64,000 bases of DNA from Haliclona indistincta (Eukaryota; Porifera; Demospongiae; Haplosclerida; Chalinidae). Every line of letters starts with the position of its first letter. The stretch's first letter is position 1. Below, piece after piece: positions 21,282 to 32,600 of this stretch. The stretch is from contig OZ024786.1 in NCBI GenBank assembly GCA_964017065.1, positions 13,445,469-13,509,468 of the forward strand. Reading direction: 5' to 3'. The position numbers were made by a program, and so were the translations under genes. Under the pieces are notes generated by a model that was not told the DNA's origin, did no database searches, and saw only the letters and a list, made by a program, of their open reading frames with translations.

Positions 21282-23910
21282 CTATGATGCTACGTTATAT
21301 TTTTCCTTTATGACTTTTGCAACACTGTTATGCTTCATAATAGTTAATGCTGACACTACATCTTTCCATGATGCTTCAGGAGTTGATTTTAGCCATTCAG
21401 CCAGCATACTATACTTCATTAACTCAACTCTTGCATTCTCTTGCTTTATGTTGTCCAGTGTAGTTGGTGAAGTACCGAGATATACTCCAAGCAGTTCCCA
21501 GTCAGAGACATATTGCAGCTCCATCATAAGCATATTCAATTTCTGCATTATAGATTGAAGTAAATATGCATGATTGTATGATTATTTCGTCTGACGCACG
21601 TAACTCACCATAACAGAAGGCATATTCATTACATCCTGTTTGATTTTCTGAACAACTTGACCCTTCTTTACTTGTCTTGGATTGTGGTATATGATGAAGG
21701 ATGTATCAGGTTTAGTAGTCCCCAAGACCTTCACTCGATATGCCTTCAATGGAGTCACCTCTGAGCCAGGCTCACCAGTCCATTGTAACAGAATAGTGCA
21801 CGAAGGAGCAAAAACTTCAACAGATGTATCATCTTCAGATTTGTCTAATTCATATCCATCAACTTCAGCTTTGTCAATCTGCAGCAGTATTAAGATAAGC
21901 TATAGCTAATGATTGTGTGTACATACCTCAAGTGGTGTTGAATGGGGAATTATTTCCCAGCCATCCACAATTGGAGGTGGATTTCCAGGTATTTCTAAAG
22001 TGATATGATCAATTTCAAATATGAAACGTTGACTGTCATGATCTTCTGTCCATTCTTCCTCTTTTATCTGCTTCTTATACTGTACAATAATTATTACAGA
22101 CATTCGTGCAATCCTCATTGTATGTTAGTCATACCTTGTTAACTTTAAAGGCAATATTAATTAAGACCACAAAACGAAAGCTCATGTTAACTGAGTTAGG
22201 AATTGGCTTATAAAACTTCAGTGCAACATAGTACAGCTTGGTATCATCTGGACCAGTTGCTCCAATAAATGATAATCTCTTACGCATGACAGTAGCGTAT
22301 TGTGTGTCAGCATTGAATATTCCGTCTCTCTCTACAAACTTGTATGGTGGATCTTGGGAACATTTAGCTATGACGAACTTGAATTTTGTAGTATCTTCTT
22401 CATTTGATATCACTGCACAGTGTTGAATATTGATAGCAACATCTTTTAAGAACAATTCACAGCATGATATCCAGTAGATTGCACTGATTAACTTTCTATT
22501 CTCTGAAAGACTAAATTTTCCTCTACTGATCGCCTTAACAGAAATACTAGCAGTCACTCCAGGAAGAAGGGCTCCAGCAGAAACATCGATGTGGAATCCA
22601 TATCCAGGCCACACCAGCTTCTGTGGTAATCTGTCACTGATCACATCAAACACGATCTCTCCACACACCTTAACACCTCTTAGCTCTAACAAGTCAAGTG
22701 TCAAAATCTAATAATAATGACAATTCTTGCTTACTTGGTGTTATATCTAAGTAGCTTGTTTGTATAGACCATTTTAGTCGCTGATCATTTTCCCGCGCAC
22801 GCCCGTACAACACCGGACATGACCGTGTCGACGCCACCATTTTGTCGGTATTGTGCTGCAGGCAAAACACAAGGTTTCGTCGTTTTGCGTGCTTAGCTAG
22901 GTACTTTGCACACACAAGCGAAAGTATATTGCTTATAATGAGTCACTAGATCTTGAAAACGCGCGTTTCAATCTCTCGAACGGCCAGCAAAGCGGGAAAT
23001 ATGGAACGAAACTACTGACATTTTGTTCGATTTTACTGGCACACTGTGTCTACGCGTAATCTACATCAGGGTAGCAAACAATACTGGATAGCCGCCTTGA
23101 TCGAACAGTCCAATCGATAATAGCTTGGCTGATACAGAACAGCAGCAAAACTGGACCGGTTTCTAGCAGTCAACTGCTTGTTAACGTCGCTTTCTTGACC
23201 GAGATTGTGGCAGTAATGTTCGTTTGTAAACTCTTAAGCATGCTTAAGCTTGCACAGTAACGGATCCAGGAAAACAAGATTGGGTGGGCCAATGTGCGGC
23301 GCGGAGCGCCACCGAAAAATTTAGCTAATTAATATTCATTAGAGGCGTAAATAATTGACTCTGACACGCTTCAAAGCGATAGTCGATGCGTACAGCTAGG
23401 AAGCTATACAGCACAGCGAGCGCGCTAGTCAGTAGTGAGAACTCTGCTCAGAACGGTAAGAGTTTTGCACTATAGTTAAAACTTTCAAAATTTTAGCTGG
23501 GCTAGTTTGGGTGGGCCAGGCCCTACCTGGCCCACCCCTGGATCCGCCACTGAGCTTGCAATGCAATGTTCTATCGCTTGCAAGTGGAAATTAGCCTGCC
23601 AAGCGCGCAAAGAAACGAATATCTTGTGATTTGCCAGCAGCACGATACCGACAATATGGCGGTCCAAAGATTCGCGTCTATTAGCGCCTAAAATGGTCTA
23701 TAGCAATGTGTCTCTTGGTTGAGTCAGATTGTGAAAGAGCTAATAATGTAACAAATAATTAGTTACTACATAGCTATGTAATGACAATTCAATTCTTGAC
23801 AATAATGACAATTCTTGACAATAATGACAATTCTTGCTTACTTGGTGCAATATCTAAGTAGCTTGTTTGTATAGCAATGTGTCTCTTGGTTGAGTCAGAT
23901 TGTGAAAGAG
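21282..23910 (-). CDS. Gene 2: ZU5 - UPA-like - death domain protein, 5'-truncated duplicate of gene 3
   Basis: Exons 23910-23842, 22676-22135, 22079-21927, 21878-21609 and 21542-21282 join in phase and match exons 9 to 13 of gene 3 in length, phase and sequence. They encode the short QTSYLD exon, ZU5 (VWPGYGFHIDVSAGALLPG, IYWISCCELFLKDVAINIQHC), UPA-like region (LLQWTGEPGSE, VKVLGTTKPDTSF) and death domain (YVSDWELLGVYLGTS..WLKSTPEASWKDVVSAL). Homology to gene 3 continues upstream only to about 24040, at the donor of the coiled-coil exon, then stops. No start codon or ankyrin-ROC part is present upstream, so this is either a truncated gene with a new 5' exon or a pseudogene whose module stays open. 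The intron after the first exon contains a second, transposon-split copy of that exon. Confidence 0.65.
22767..23698. mobile_element. Long-TIR DNA transposon inserted in an exon of gene 2, 4-bp TSD TATA
   Basis: Inverted ends GACCATTTTAGTCGCTGAT and ATTAGCGCCTAAAATGGTC continue as diverged long TIRs (CCACCATTTTGTCGGTATTG near 22848, complement near 23650). Flanked by TATA (22763-22766, 23699-23702). Comparison with the intact exon copy proves the empty site. It encodes no transposase and is itself interrupted by a hAT-type element. Confidence 0.85.
23255..23552. mobile_element. hAT-type MITE with 8-bp TSD, nested
   Basis: Ends CAGTAACGGATCCAGG and CCTGGATCCGCCACTG (complement CAGTGGCGGATCCAGG). 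A perfect 8-bp duplication AGCTTGCA flanks it (23247-23254, 23553-23560). CAGTGGCG-type ends with 8-bp duplication are typical of the hAT superfamily. It is 298 bp, without coding capacity, and contains GCTAATTAATATTCATTAGA, a motif also present near 39512 and 43207. Confidence 0.88.
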
Positions 23911-24064
23911 CTAATAATGTAACAAAAATTGCATGTTGTTACTGCGTAGCTATACTCATACATGAATAAAATTGAATAATTATGCATTAATATAATACAT
24001 GGTTATTATTGCGGCCATTACTGTGCATACCCTTCAGTTGTTTAGGGTATGCCCACTCCCAGTG

Positions 24065-24691
24065 TAGTCAGGCGTGGCCTGACCCATCACGTGCCGTATG
24101 GGTCAGGAGACACTAGTACAGCGGTTTTCGAAGATCTTGCATAAACGAGGCAAAAGCGGAAGTATGACGTTGACCAATCAAACGCACGTAAGTGAGATAC
24201 ACGTGCCTAGCTGAAGCTGTACACGTGACGAAAAGTGAATTTGATTGGCCAACGTCACACTTCCGCTTTTGCCTCGTTTATGCAAGATCTTCGAAAACCG
24301 CTGTATCATCGAGTTGTACACTTTGCATGAAATCGTGCAATCCAATCAGATTGCAGCAAAGGTCGCGTCACGTCCGGGTGGGTGGTAACTTAACTAACCA
24401 CAGCGCGAGAACTCACCTCTATAGATGCAAGCAAGACCGCGATTGAGCGACGAAGATATTGAAAGAGCAGCCACCAAGGCATGTAGGAGATTGGGCTACG
24501 ACTACGACAGGCTCTCGGACGGGCTGAAAGGAGAACAGTTATTACAACGTGGTTATTAACAAACGACACGTGATTAACTTTATTCATCACTCAATTATTG
24601 CGTAGTGCACATTCCAGAATGACAACTCGATGATACTAGTGTCTCCTGACTCATACGTAGACGCGATGGGTCGGGCCACGCCTGACTAGCT
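24065..24691. mobile_element. MULE-like element with ~60-bp TIRs and 10-bp TSD
   Basis: TAGTCAGGCGTGGCCTGACC (24065) returns inverted as GGTCGGGCCACGCCTGACTA (ending 24688). Similarity extends to GTCAGGAGACACTAGT. ACTCCCAGTG flanks it at 24055-24064 and 24692-24701. Inside, a second inverted pair (24117-24170 and 24245-24304) shows a nested foldback. It sits exactly where gene 2 loses homology to gene 3. Confidence 0.8.
24425..24559 (+). CDS. Small ORF (44 aa) inside the MULE-like element
   Basis: ATG to TAA, with RLSDEDIERAATKACRRLGY and RLSDGLKGEQLL. The look of the sequence (an arginine-rich start, LGYDYDRLSDGLKGEQ) reminds me of the segment before the helicase motif I in some RecQ-like proteins of invertebrate repeats, but there is no motif I here. 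It may be a captured gene fragment or chance; expression is unknown. Confidence 0.3.
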   Translation: MQARPRLSDEDIERAATKACRRLGYDYDRLSDGLKGEQLLQRGY

Positions 24692-24821
24692 ACTCCCAGT
24701 GTGGGCAGTCCCATTTGAACCTCTAGACACATGCCAATATTGCTCGGTATAGGACTCAATCATTTTCACATACCTTTGAATAGAATATCATATTCTCCCT
24801 CTGGCTTTACCATTGTGAAGC

Positions 24822-24823
<2 letters not shown>

Positions 24824-24877
<54 letters not shown>

Positions 24878-25148
24878 GGAGGGAGGGAGGGAGGGAGGGA
24901 GGNNNNNNNNNNNNNNNNNNNNNNNNNNNNNNNNNNNNNNNNNNNNNNNNNNNNNNNNNNNNNNNNNNNNNNNNNNNNNNNNNNNNNNNNNNNNNNNNNN
25001 NNNNNNNNNNNNNNNNNNNNNNNNNNNNNNNNNNNNNNNNNNNNNNNNNNNNNNNNNNNNNNNNNNNNNNNNNNNNNNNNNNNNNNNNNNNNNNNNNNNN
25101 NNGGGAGGGAGGGAGGGAGGGAGGGAGGGAGGGAGGGAGGGAGGGAGG

Positions 25149-25174
<26 letters not shown>
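24824..25174. repeat. (GA)n/(GGGA)n microsatellite with internal 200-N gap
   Basis: GAGA run, then GGGA units, then 200 N (24903-25102), then GGGA units and GAGA again. The gap was almost certainly left because the repeat could not be assembled. 25175-25690 shows nothing recognisable. Confidence 0.97.
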
Positions 25175-25179
<5 letters not shown>

Positions 25180-25698
25180 GGAACGCTTTCTCCAACAACC
25201 AGCTAACCTTTACTGACGCGGCTAAGTACTTGGGCCTAGTCCTACTCGTCTTCTAGTCTAGAGAGAAGATGACAGAAACGGCTAGTCGAGACGTGCAGCT
25301 AGCGAGACTGACACGTGACAATTTCCCGCGCGAGATTTAAATTTCAAACACATTTTTAGAGTATAGAGTGAGTCACTACTGTTTACAATAAACAGAAAAC
25401 AATAGATCAGTCATAAAGACGTAATTCTTGAAACTCAGGCTAAAGAGAAGAGAATTCAAAGTGTTTGAGTCGACGTATGAAATGACCAACTTGGCTACAG
25501 TTGGTTCTTAGTTATCTATATGTCAGTCATAGTCGCATGTTTGCAAGCTGCGGTGAAAAACATGAGTGTCAAATTGATCTAATTACTTTGACTGCATAAT
25601 GATTTCATTTATTTTTATGAAGATCGTTATTATAATATGTAGTTCAAAAACTATATTTCACGCAAGGTTTGATCATCAAACTATGGCGAGGGCTTGAG

Positions 25699-26045
25699 TC
25701 AAATGATCATAGAGCACTGGGCTATAGAATATACCATTTCTTCTATCCTTGTTGCTACGTGTCTAGTAGTTGGTTGTGAGAGATGAAAAAATGGAGCTGG
25801 AACTGTAAGAAAATAAAGAATTGAAAATTGACATTGTCTATGTGACACACCTCTTGCTCTGAGGTCATACATTGACTGATTACTGATGTGTCTGATCAGG
25901 TGCTCTCCTGGGTTAGCTGAATAGACTGTCACTGTGCAGGAGTAGGTTGTAGCATCAGCTGGACTCAAGTTGGGTAGCACTAGTTCCTGTCCACTGCCTC
26001 TTGTCACACCATTAGAGGACCACTGGTACTGGATGGTGAGGATGG
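25699..26045 (-). CDS. Ig-like domain gene fragment (two exons)
   Basis: Exon 26045-25851 encodes an immunoglobulin-like C-terminal half (YQWSSNG, ELVLPNLSPADATTYSCTVT, with the DxAxYxC pattern in the form DATTYSC). It ends in AGAG|GTGTGT and joins in phase 1 to 25802-25699 (VPAPFFHLSQPTTR.., stop TGA). No signal peptide, first cysteine strand or membrane segment is present, so it is a fragment of a cell-surface type protein, probably a remnant, lodged between genes 2 and 3. Confidence 0.5.
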
Positions 26046-26093
26046 TGAGCTAGCTGAACTGAGGATGGAGTGTAACAGCAGTTTAGTCTAGTA

Positions 26094-26192
26094 CAATCAG
26101 ATCTTGCTAAGCAGTTCCTCTCTCTCATTGCTAGTAGCACTAAGATGCAGCGACTCTACTGTGAACTGAGAGAACTAGTCGACTCATCATAG
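26094..26192 (+). pseudogene. HIRA C-terminal tail, second partial copy
   Basis: Open frame SDLAKQFLSLIASSTKMQRL.. to a TAG. It is nearly identical to the end of the 20440-20970 fragment but without its premature stop. Upstream homology ends near 26090. It lies about 430 bp downstream of gene 3's stop in convergent orientation, as the other copy does to gene 2. Confidence 0.65.
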
Positions 26193-26294
26193 CATGTATG
26201 TGTAATTATTATTCACATTCTATTGTAACAAACCACTCTTTTTAAAAATTTCTCAATAAAAATAATACATCAAATAAAATCATAATTATGATAT

Positions 26295-26470
26295 CCTAAA
26301 AATTGTCCATGAGAGAATTTCCAAATGCCGGTCTATAAAAATTATAATAAATTTTTGTAGTTTAGCATTATCATGTAACATGATACTCACAGGGTATTCT
26401 GGTGCAGTTATTTTGAAGTGATCCATAATGGTACATGTAGGAATAAGTGTTCTGAAATAACGAAGTACCA
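26295..26470 (-). other. Conserved block downstream of gene 3 (possible extra exons)
   Basis: TTATTTCAG|AACACTTATTC.. to CCAGAATACCCT|GTGAGT, then TTTATAG|ACCGGCATTTGGAAATTCTC. It is the counterpart of the block at 8565-8720 after gene 1, including splice-like signals. Coding use unproven. Confidence 0.4.
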
Positions 26471-26621
26471 ACACTGCTGTACATGTACAGCAATAAAATA
26501 ATTTCATCTGCTTCTTATAAGTTTAGCTACTCTCAAGATATCTTCTACAGAAGGGAATATAATATACAATAATAATTATATCATGTTGCAATTACATTAC
26601 CATTGTTGTACTCTTGTTGCC

Positions 26622-29600
26622 TCAACAATATTTCTGCTCGATGGTTTTAGCAACAGTGTTTTCATTCATATCTTTCAATGCTGATACAACATCTTTCCAC
26701 GATGCTTCAGGATTGATTTTCAGCCATCGATTCAACATACTGCTCTTCATGTTTGCAACATCACGGTTATTGTGTTCCACTTCATCTAGTATAGCTTTTG
26801 AAAGAGAAAGCAGAATTCCAAGCTGTCTCCATTCAGTAACATTTTGAAGTTCACATACAAGTGCTCTTATTGTCTAAAGGTAAGCATGATAATTAATGTA
26901 TAATAATTATTACATAGCTATACCAGTTTTTGAAGATGAGATGTATCCAATACTGCAGCTGATTGTTTGCTTGTTGCCTGCTCATCTTTAACTGCACCTG
27001 TACTGTATTGACCTGGATGGTAGGAGATAGTGAAGAAACAATCAGGCTCATCGGTCCCCAAGATCACTACGTCATGAAACAGTGACTTCAGTTCTGAGCC
27101 AGGTAGTCCAGTCCATTCCAAGTGAATATTGCAGCAAGGAGCTATTACTTTCATAAACAATGGTCTAGATGTGTTTTCCAATTTATCATCTTTCACTTGA
27201 TAATCATCAACTGAAGTTTTTTTAATCTATGTAAGTATACAAATCAACTTAATTTTACTATAAATGTACATAATAGACTCTTCATGCATGTATGATAAAA
27301 CTTTGATTTCATTATGCATGCACCAAACTGGTTTCAGTAACAGTGAAACGTGCTAGCTACTTATACCATGCATCCTTGACTAGTTTGATTTCATGCTTTG
27401 TACCATGGGAAGCCTTATTTTCAAAGGCACGACCAGTGGTATATCAGATATTCCACAGTAAATCATGATTTCCTGTGGTATGGACATATGACTACTGGGC
27501 AAAAAAGATCAATGAAATGATCTTCCTTCCAGAGAGAAAGATAGGAATGTCTGGAGTCAAAGTTGTGAGTACACCTCACCAGCTAGTAGACTATTAGGGA
27601 GGCACAGTAGTGCCTCCCTATGTAGGGTTGAACGAGAAAACAAGATGGCGGCTACATACAATGTATTAGCGTTCAAACGCTGATATTTCGCCTGGTGATG
27701 AATTTTAAACGTCCAAAGACACTTAGATCTGCTCTCTGGCGTTGCCCAGATCTGCTCTCTGGCGTTACAGTAGCAAGGAGAGTGCTCGAAATTGTTACTA
27801 AAGTGACGAACCTGGAAACGGTGAAAATCGACTTTCGTCATCTTCGTTTTCTTCTTCTTCTTCTTTCTTCAACTCGCCTAGCGCCTTTACGCGAGCAGTG
27901 ACGAGACCAAAACACCCACGAACAGTCGTGAAATTCTCCTGGCAGGTACCTTTTGAACTTTGTTTTTAGCGAAACGGCGATATAAATTCCGCAATTACTC
28001 GATCGTGATCCATCGTCAGCTAAGTGTTAGACGCCATTATTGTGATTGCGCAATACGCACGTGACCAAGCAGTGGTTAGCGCACGTGACCAAGCACAAGC
28101 TTGAGTATCGCCACGCCGTATGGATCACGGAGAACACATATTTGTCTGGAGTATTCGAAGAACGGTAGGATCACCATTCTGCGCTTGCCAGATAATTATA
28201 ACCGCCATACAGGTACAAACAAGTGTGGGCGGGGCTGGTATGCATGCATGCGTAGGCGAGCTGATAAGTACACTATTTTTAGCTACAAGTTTAAAATTGT
28301 TAATGATAAAGAAAAGCCATAAACAACAGGAAAACTAAACCAATGGAGGAAACAAAGACGGCTCTGTACAAGGATAATATTGAACTTCATTGAAAAAGAA
28401 AAAAGGAAACAAACAAGAAAATAAAAAAGATTTCTATCGAAATCAAGAGGATGTAGGGTTGTGAAATCTACCACTGGTCCACAATGTAAACTAACAAGGA
28501 ACAAGCATGCAATGGTAACACGATTGACTTGCTAACAGACCATAGATCCCTACATCAGTGGCAGTACATAAGATCAATAATTATTCAAGCTCAATGCATG
28601 TCAGGTGTCAGCAGTCAACAGCAACTAGCTGAACTAGCTTTAGTCAATCACAATTAACAGCCACTGATGTAGGGATCTATGGTCTGTTAGCAAGTCAATT
28701 GTGTTACCATTGCATGCTTGTTCCTTGTTAGTTTACATTGTGGACCAGTGGTAGATTTCACAACCCTACATCCTCATGATTTCGATAGAATTTTATTTTA
28801 TTTTCTTTACAGGGTGCGCTTACTTATCCTATAGAAACCAACGGACATCAGTGGGCATTGTGGTTGCCACTATGGTAAACCATGCCTACCCATGGTGTAT
28901 CATGAATACACCACGGGTAGGCATGCTATAACTTACGTAAATCATGATAAATTATATCGATACCTTAAGAGGTGATCGTGGAGCAATTTTCCAGTTGTCT
29001 ACTACCAATGGTGGATTTCTCCGTATTTCAAGAGTGATGCAATCTTCTTTAAATTTAATGATCTGGTAGTCATCATCCTCTGTCCACTGATCATTGATCA
29101 TTTGTTCCTTATACTGTAAAAATAATAATAATGCATGTATGCAGACATGCTTAATAATTACCTCATTAATTCTAACAAGTAGTTGAGTTAGAACCACAAA
29201 GCGAAGGCTCACACGGTCTAAATTAGTGTTTGGCTTGTAGAACTTAAGAGCAACATAGTACATTTCTGTATCAATTGATGCAATTACTCCAACCATACAG
29301 AATCTTTTACGCAAGATAGTAGCATATTGTGTATGGGTGCTGAACACACCATCTTCTTCAACTACTTCATATGGTGGATTTTGGGAGCTTCTGGCAATAA
29401 TAAACCTAAAATTGCTATCATTAGAAAAGATTGCACAGTGCTGAATGTTGAGTGACACATCTTTTATGAACACTTCACTGCATGATATCCAGTAAACTGC
29501 ACTGATCAGCATGCTATTTTCAGGAAGACTGAACTTTCCTCTACTGATTGCCTTAACAAAAATACTAGCAATCACTCCTGGAGGAAGGGCTCCAGCAGGA

Positions 29601-32600
29601 ATCTCTAGAAAGAATCCATAGCCAGGCCATACCAGCTTTTGTGGTAATCTGTCACTGATCACATCAAACACAATCTCTCCACACACCTCAACACCTCTTA
29701 GCTCTAACAAGTCAAGTGTCAAAATCTAATACAAATGACAATTCTTGCTTACTTGGTGCACTATCTAAGTAGCTTGTTTGTGTAGCAATGTGTCTCTTGG
29801 TTGAGTCAGATTGTGAAAGAGCTAATAATGTAACAAATAATTAGTTACTGCATAGCTATACTCATACATGAATAGTTATGCATGCATTTATGCATGGTTA
29901 TTATTGCGGCCATTAATTTGCATAATATTATGTGCGAGAATTTCTGTGCTTACCCTTCAGTTGGTTAGTCTGTAATTCCTCTTCTAATAATGATATTTGC
30001 TGTCGAGCAGCTTCCAGTTCTGTCTGCAGAGCATCTGAACTTTCCCTTAGCTTCACCATTTCCTCTTTCAGCTTGTCACTGTCATTCAATTCTGAGTTAG
30101 TAGACCGTGCACCGCTAACATATGCACCTATATCAATTAAAGTGGCATAGCATTAGTATTTTCTCTAACCCAACATACTTTCTGACATAGTAGGATCATC
30201 TGTTAAGGAAAGTTGTTGTTCAGAATTGACGTTTGTTTCTATCAACAAAATTGGTCTATCTTTCACCTCATCAGCAGTTTCTACACTTGTCATTTCCTCA
30301 TGATCATTGCGTTCTCTTATTGGTTGCATATCTAAAATAATTATTTTATTATGGTAGTATAATTATTATGCTGTTGTCTTACACTTTATTTCTTCCATCA
30401 CTACAGCCATCTCTTGTCTTAATGTGTGATCACTTGGCTCAGTTATATCACTTGCACTTTCCAGTAGTGAATTTGAATGTGATTTTCTATTTAGATCTGC
30501 ACTAGATAATACTGCATCACCTGCATCATCACCTACATCAACTGCATCTGTGCAATCTCCTGGAGAAGGAAATAATATTGACTTAAAATATTAGTCACTA
30601 GCTGCTCACCTGCAAATATGTCTTCATGATATGGTATCAAATGGTGTGGTACAGCAGATGATGGTATTTCAGTGATTGGAACAGACCTGTCTAAAGTTGT
30701 ATCAGTTGACTATTAGTATAGAGCAGTATGTAATTAAAATTAATTGACGAAGCAATAAAATTGATATTACTTACTCTTGATGTAAAAACAAGGTCTTGCT
30801 TTGTGTGGCTAAGATCTTCTTTGGACTTCTTTAACCAAGCAGTTAGCATCTTTTTTTTGCAATCTTCAACAGATTCTCCATGGGTTTCCTTTATATTTTT
30901 AAGTGTCTCACGATTCACTTCTAATATCTCTCCGAGATTATACCAATCATAAACAGGTTCAAGAGCTGCCATTAATGAAGGTATGTGACTTTCATCTACA
31001 GTAGTGAGATTATTGCACATACATGTGACATTATTCTGATTATCATGATATGGTACTGAAAATCTCACCTAGTTCATCAGACAGCAGAACATCAAATAAT
31101 ATTTTTTCACGTACACCTTTAAGCAGATAATAAAAATGCACATCAGTGCATCGTAGCAAATTTGACATGCATAACTATACCTGTTTCAATGGCTGTATTA
31201 ACTTCAAGATTTGCTTTTTCCTACAGACAAAATAAAGACAATAATATTGTTGGAAAGTTTATTGTCATCAACTTACAAAAGGGTTTCTGCCTGTGAATAT
31301 GCTCATTTCATCAATGAACTGCTTCAGATGAAAGCGATTTTTTGTCCCTATCTGTTTCTGATTTAACTGACAAATTGTGTTGATCTCATCAAGGTAAGAT
31401 TGAGAGACATGGTCATCAAGTTTACTGTTATCCATTAGTTCACACAAAGAGGAGGAGCTCAATTGATAGTATGGTTCAAATTCCAGTACATCTCTGGTAG
31501 TAAATTCACCACTGATTCTATCTGTTGAACTGGAAATATACGGCTTGTGGAGAAGCATTGATTTTGCTACATTCTTGATTGGAAGCAAATCATTGTCTAA
31601 TGGGCATACAATGTCAGCTGGCCAGTTTCTGAGTAGAGTGGGAGAGATCAGGCATTCAGCTATGTCTTCATGAGGGCAAAGCTGTTGCTGTAGGTCCAGT
31701 ACTAGTCTAATCACTGCACTACGATGCTTGCAATAATCCACTGGTCTGGTTTCTGTTTCATGAGACATCAGTACTACCAAACGTCGGTTGTAATCAATGA
31801 GTTCAATCATAGTTTGGATACCTGCTTCATTTTCCCAAAATATTCCACTCATCCAAACAAAGCATCTTGAAGTTGGTACATTTGAATGAGGTACGTCAGT
31901 GTGATTCTCACTGGGGCTTGAAAATGTGCAAAGTAAGCGAAGAAGAAGAACATGAAGAAATCTGTTTGTGAAGAACTGATATTCATCTGAACTACATATA
32001 GACCAGCCAAAATTAAAACTGCCTTTATCAGATAGTATGCTTGTTGGCTTTTTTACATCTGACATCAATGAAGGAAAGTATAGCAAAGTATCATGATCAC
32101 TCGGCACAATAAGATGTGATGGAACTTCAATGCTTTCGAGATTCGTTGTCATCTCAGACAAGTTAACACAATGGCAGAGTTCAAGAGATTGTAGAAAGTC
32201 AACAAGCATCTCTTGATTGTGCTGTGGAAATAAATGTTTAAGAGAAGACGAGTGTACAATTCCAGTGTCACTGGCAATTTGACTATGGTCTGAGAAGTCT
32301 TTTGGAGCAAAAATAGTTCCATTGATTTGTTCAAGTAATAGACTAGGCTGTGTGATTATCCAACTCTTCTCTAATAATGTCTGATTTTTTAGAAAAATGA
32401 TAATGCCTTTGTCATTAAGTGATTTAAGAAGTTCAGTGACAAACCATAAATGTGCTGGAATGTAAGTATCTTCATCATCTTTAATTAAAGAAAGGAGGTT
32501 TTGAAGTGAGAAGACAGTCTTTCGTTTTGATTTTAAGAACGCAAGCAATATGTGACAGTAGTAGCTGATTGGCGGTGATCTATCGAGTATAGCTCGATGA

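Larger units (their letters stand above)
22735..23739 (-). pseudogene. Duplicate of gene 2's 69-nt exon, split by a transposon
   Basis: The exon halves 23739-23703 and 22766-22735 together match the intact exon 23910-23842. Its length of 1005 equals 69 plus 932 (element) plus 4 (target duplication), so the bookkeeping is exact. Donor GTAAGC and acceptor TTATTAG are still present. Splicing from the intact copy straight to the ZU5 exon would skip it without frame change. Confidence 0.8.

Noticed and set aside
24731..25216. Long open frames rich in Glu/Arg or Ser/Leu
   Set aside because: They are produced by the GA/GGGA microsatellite and its gap.
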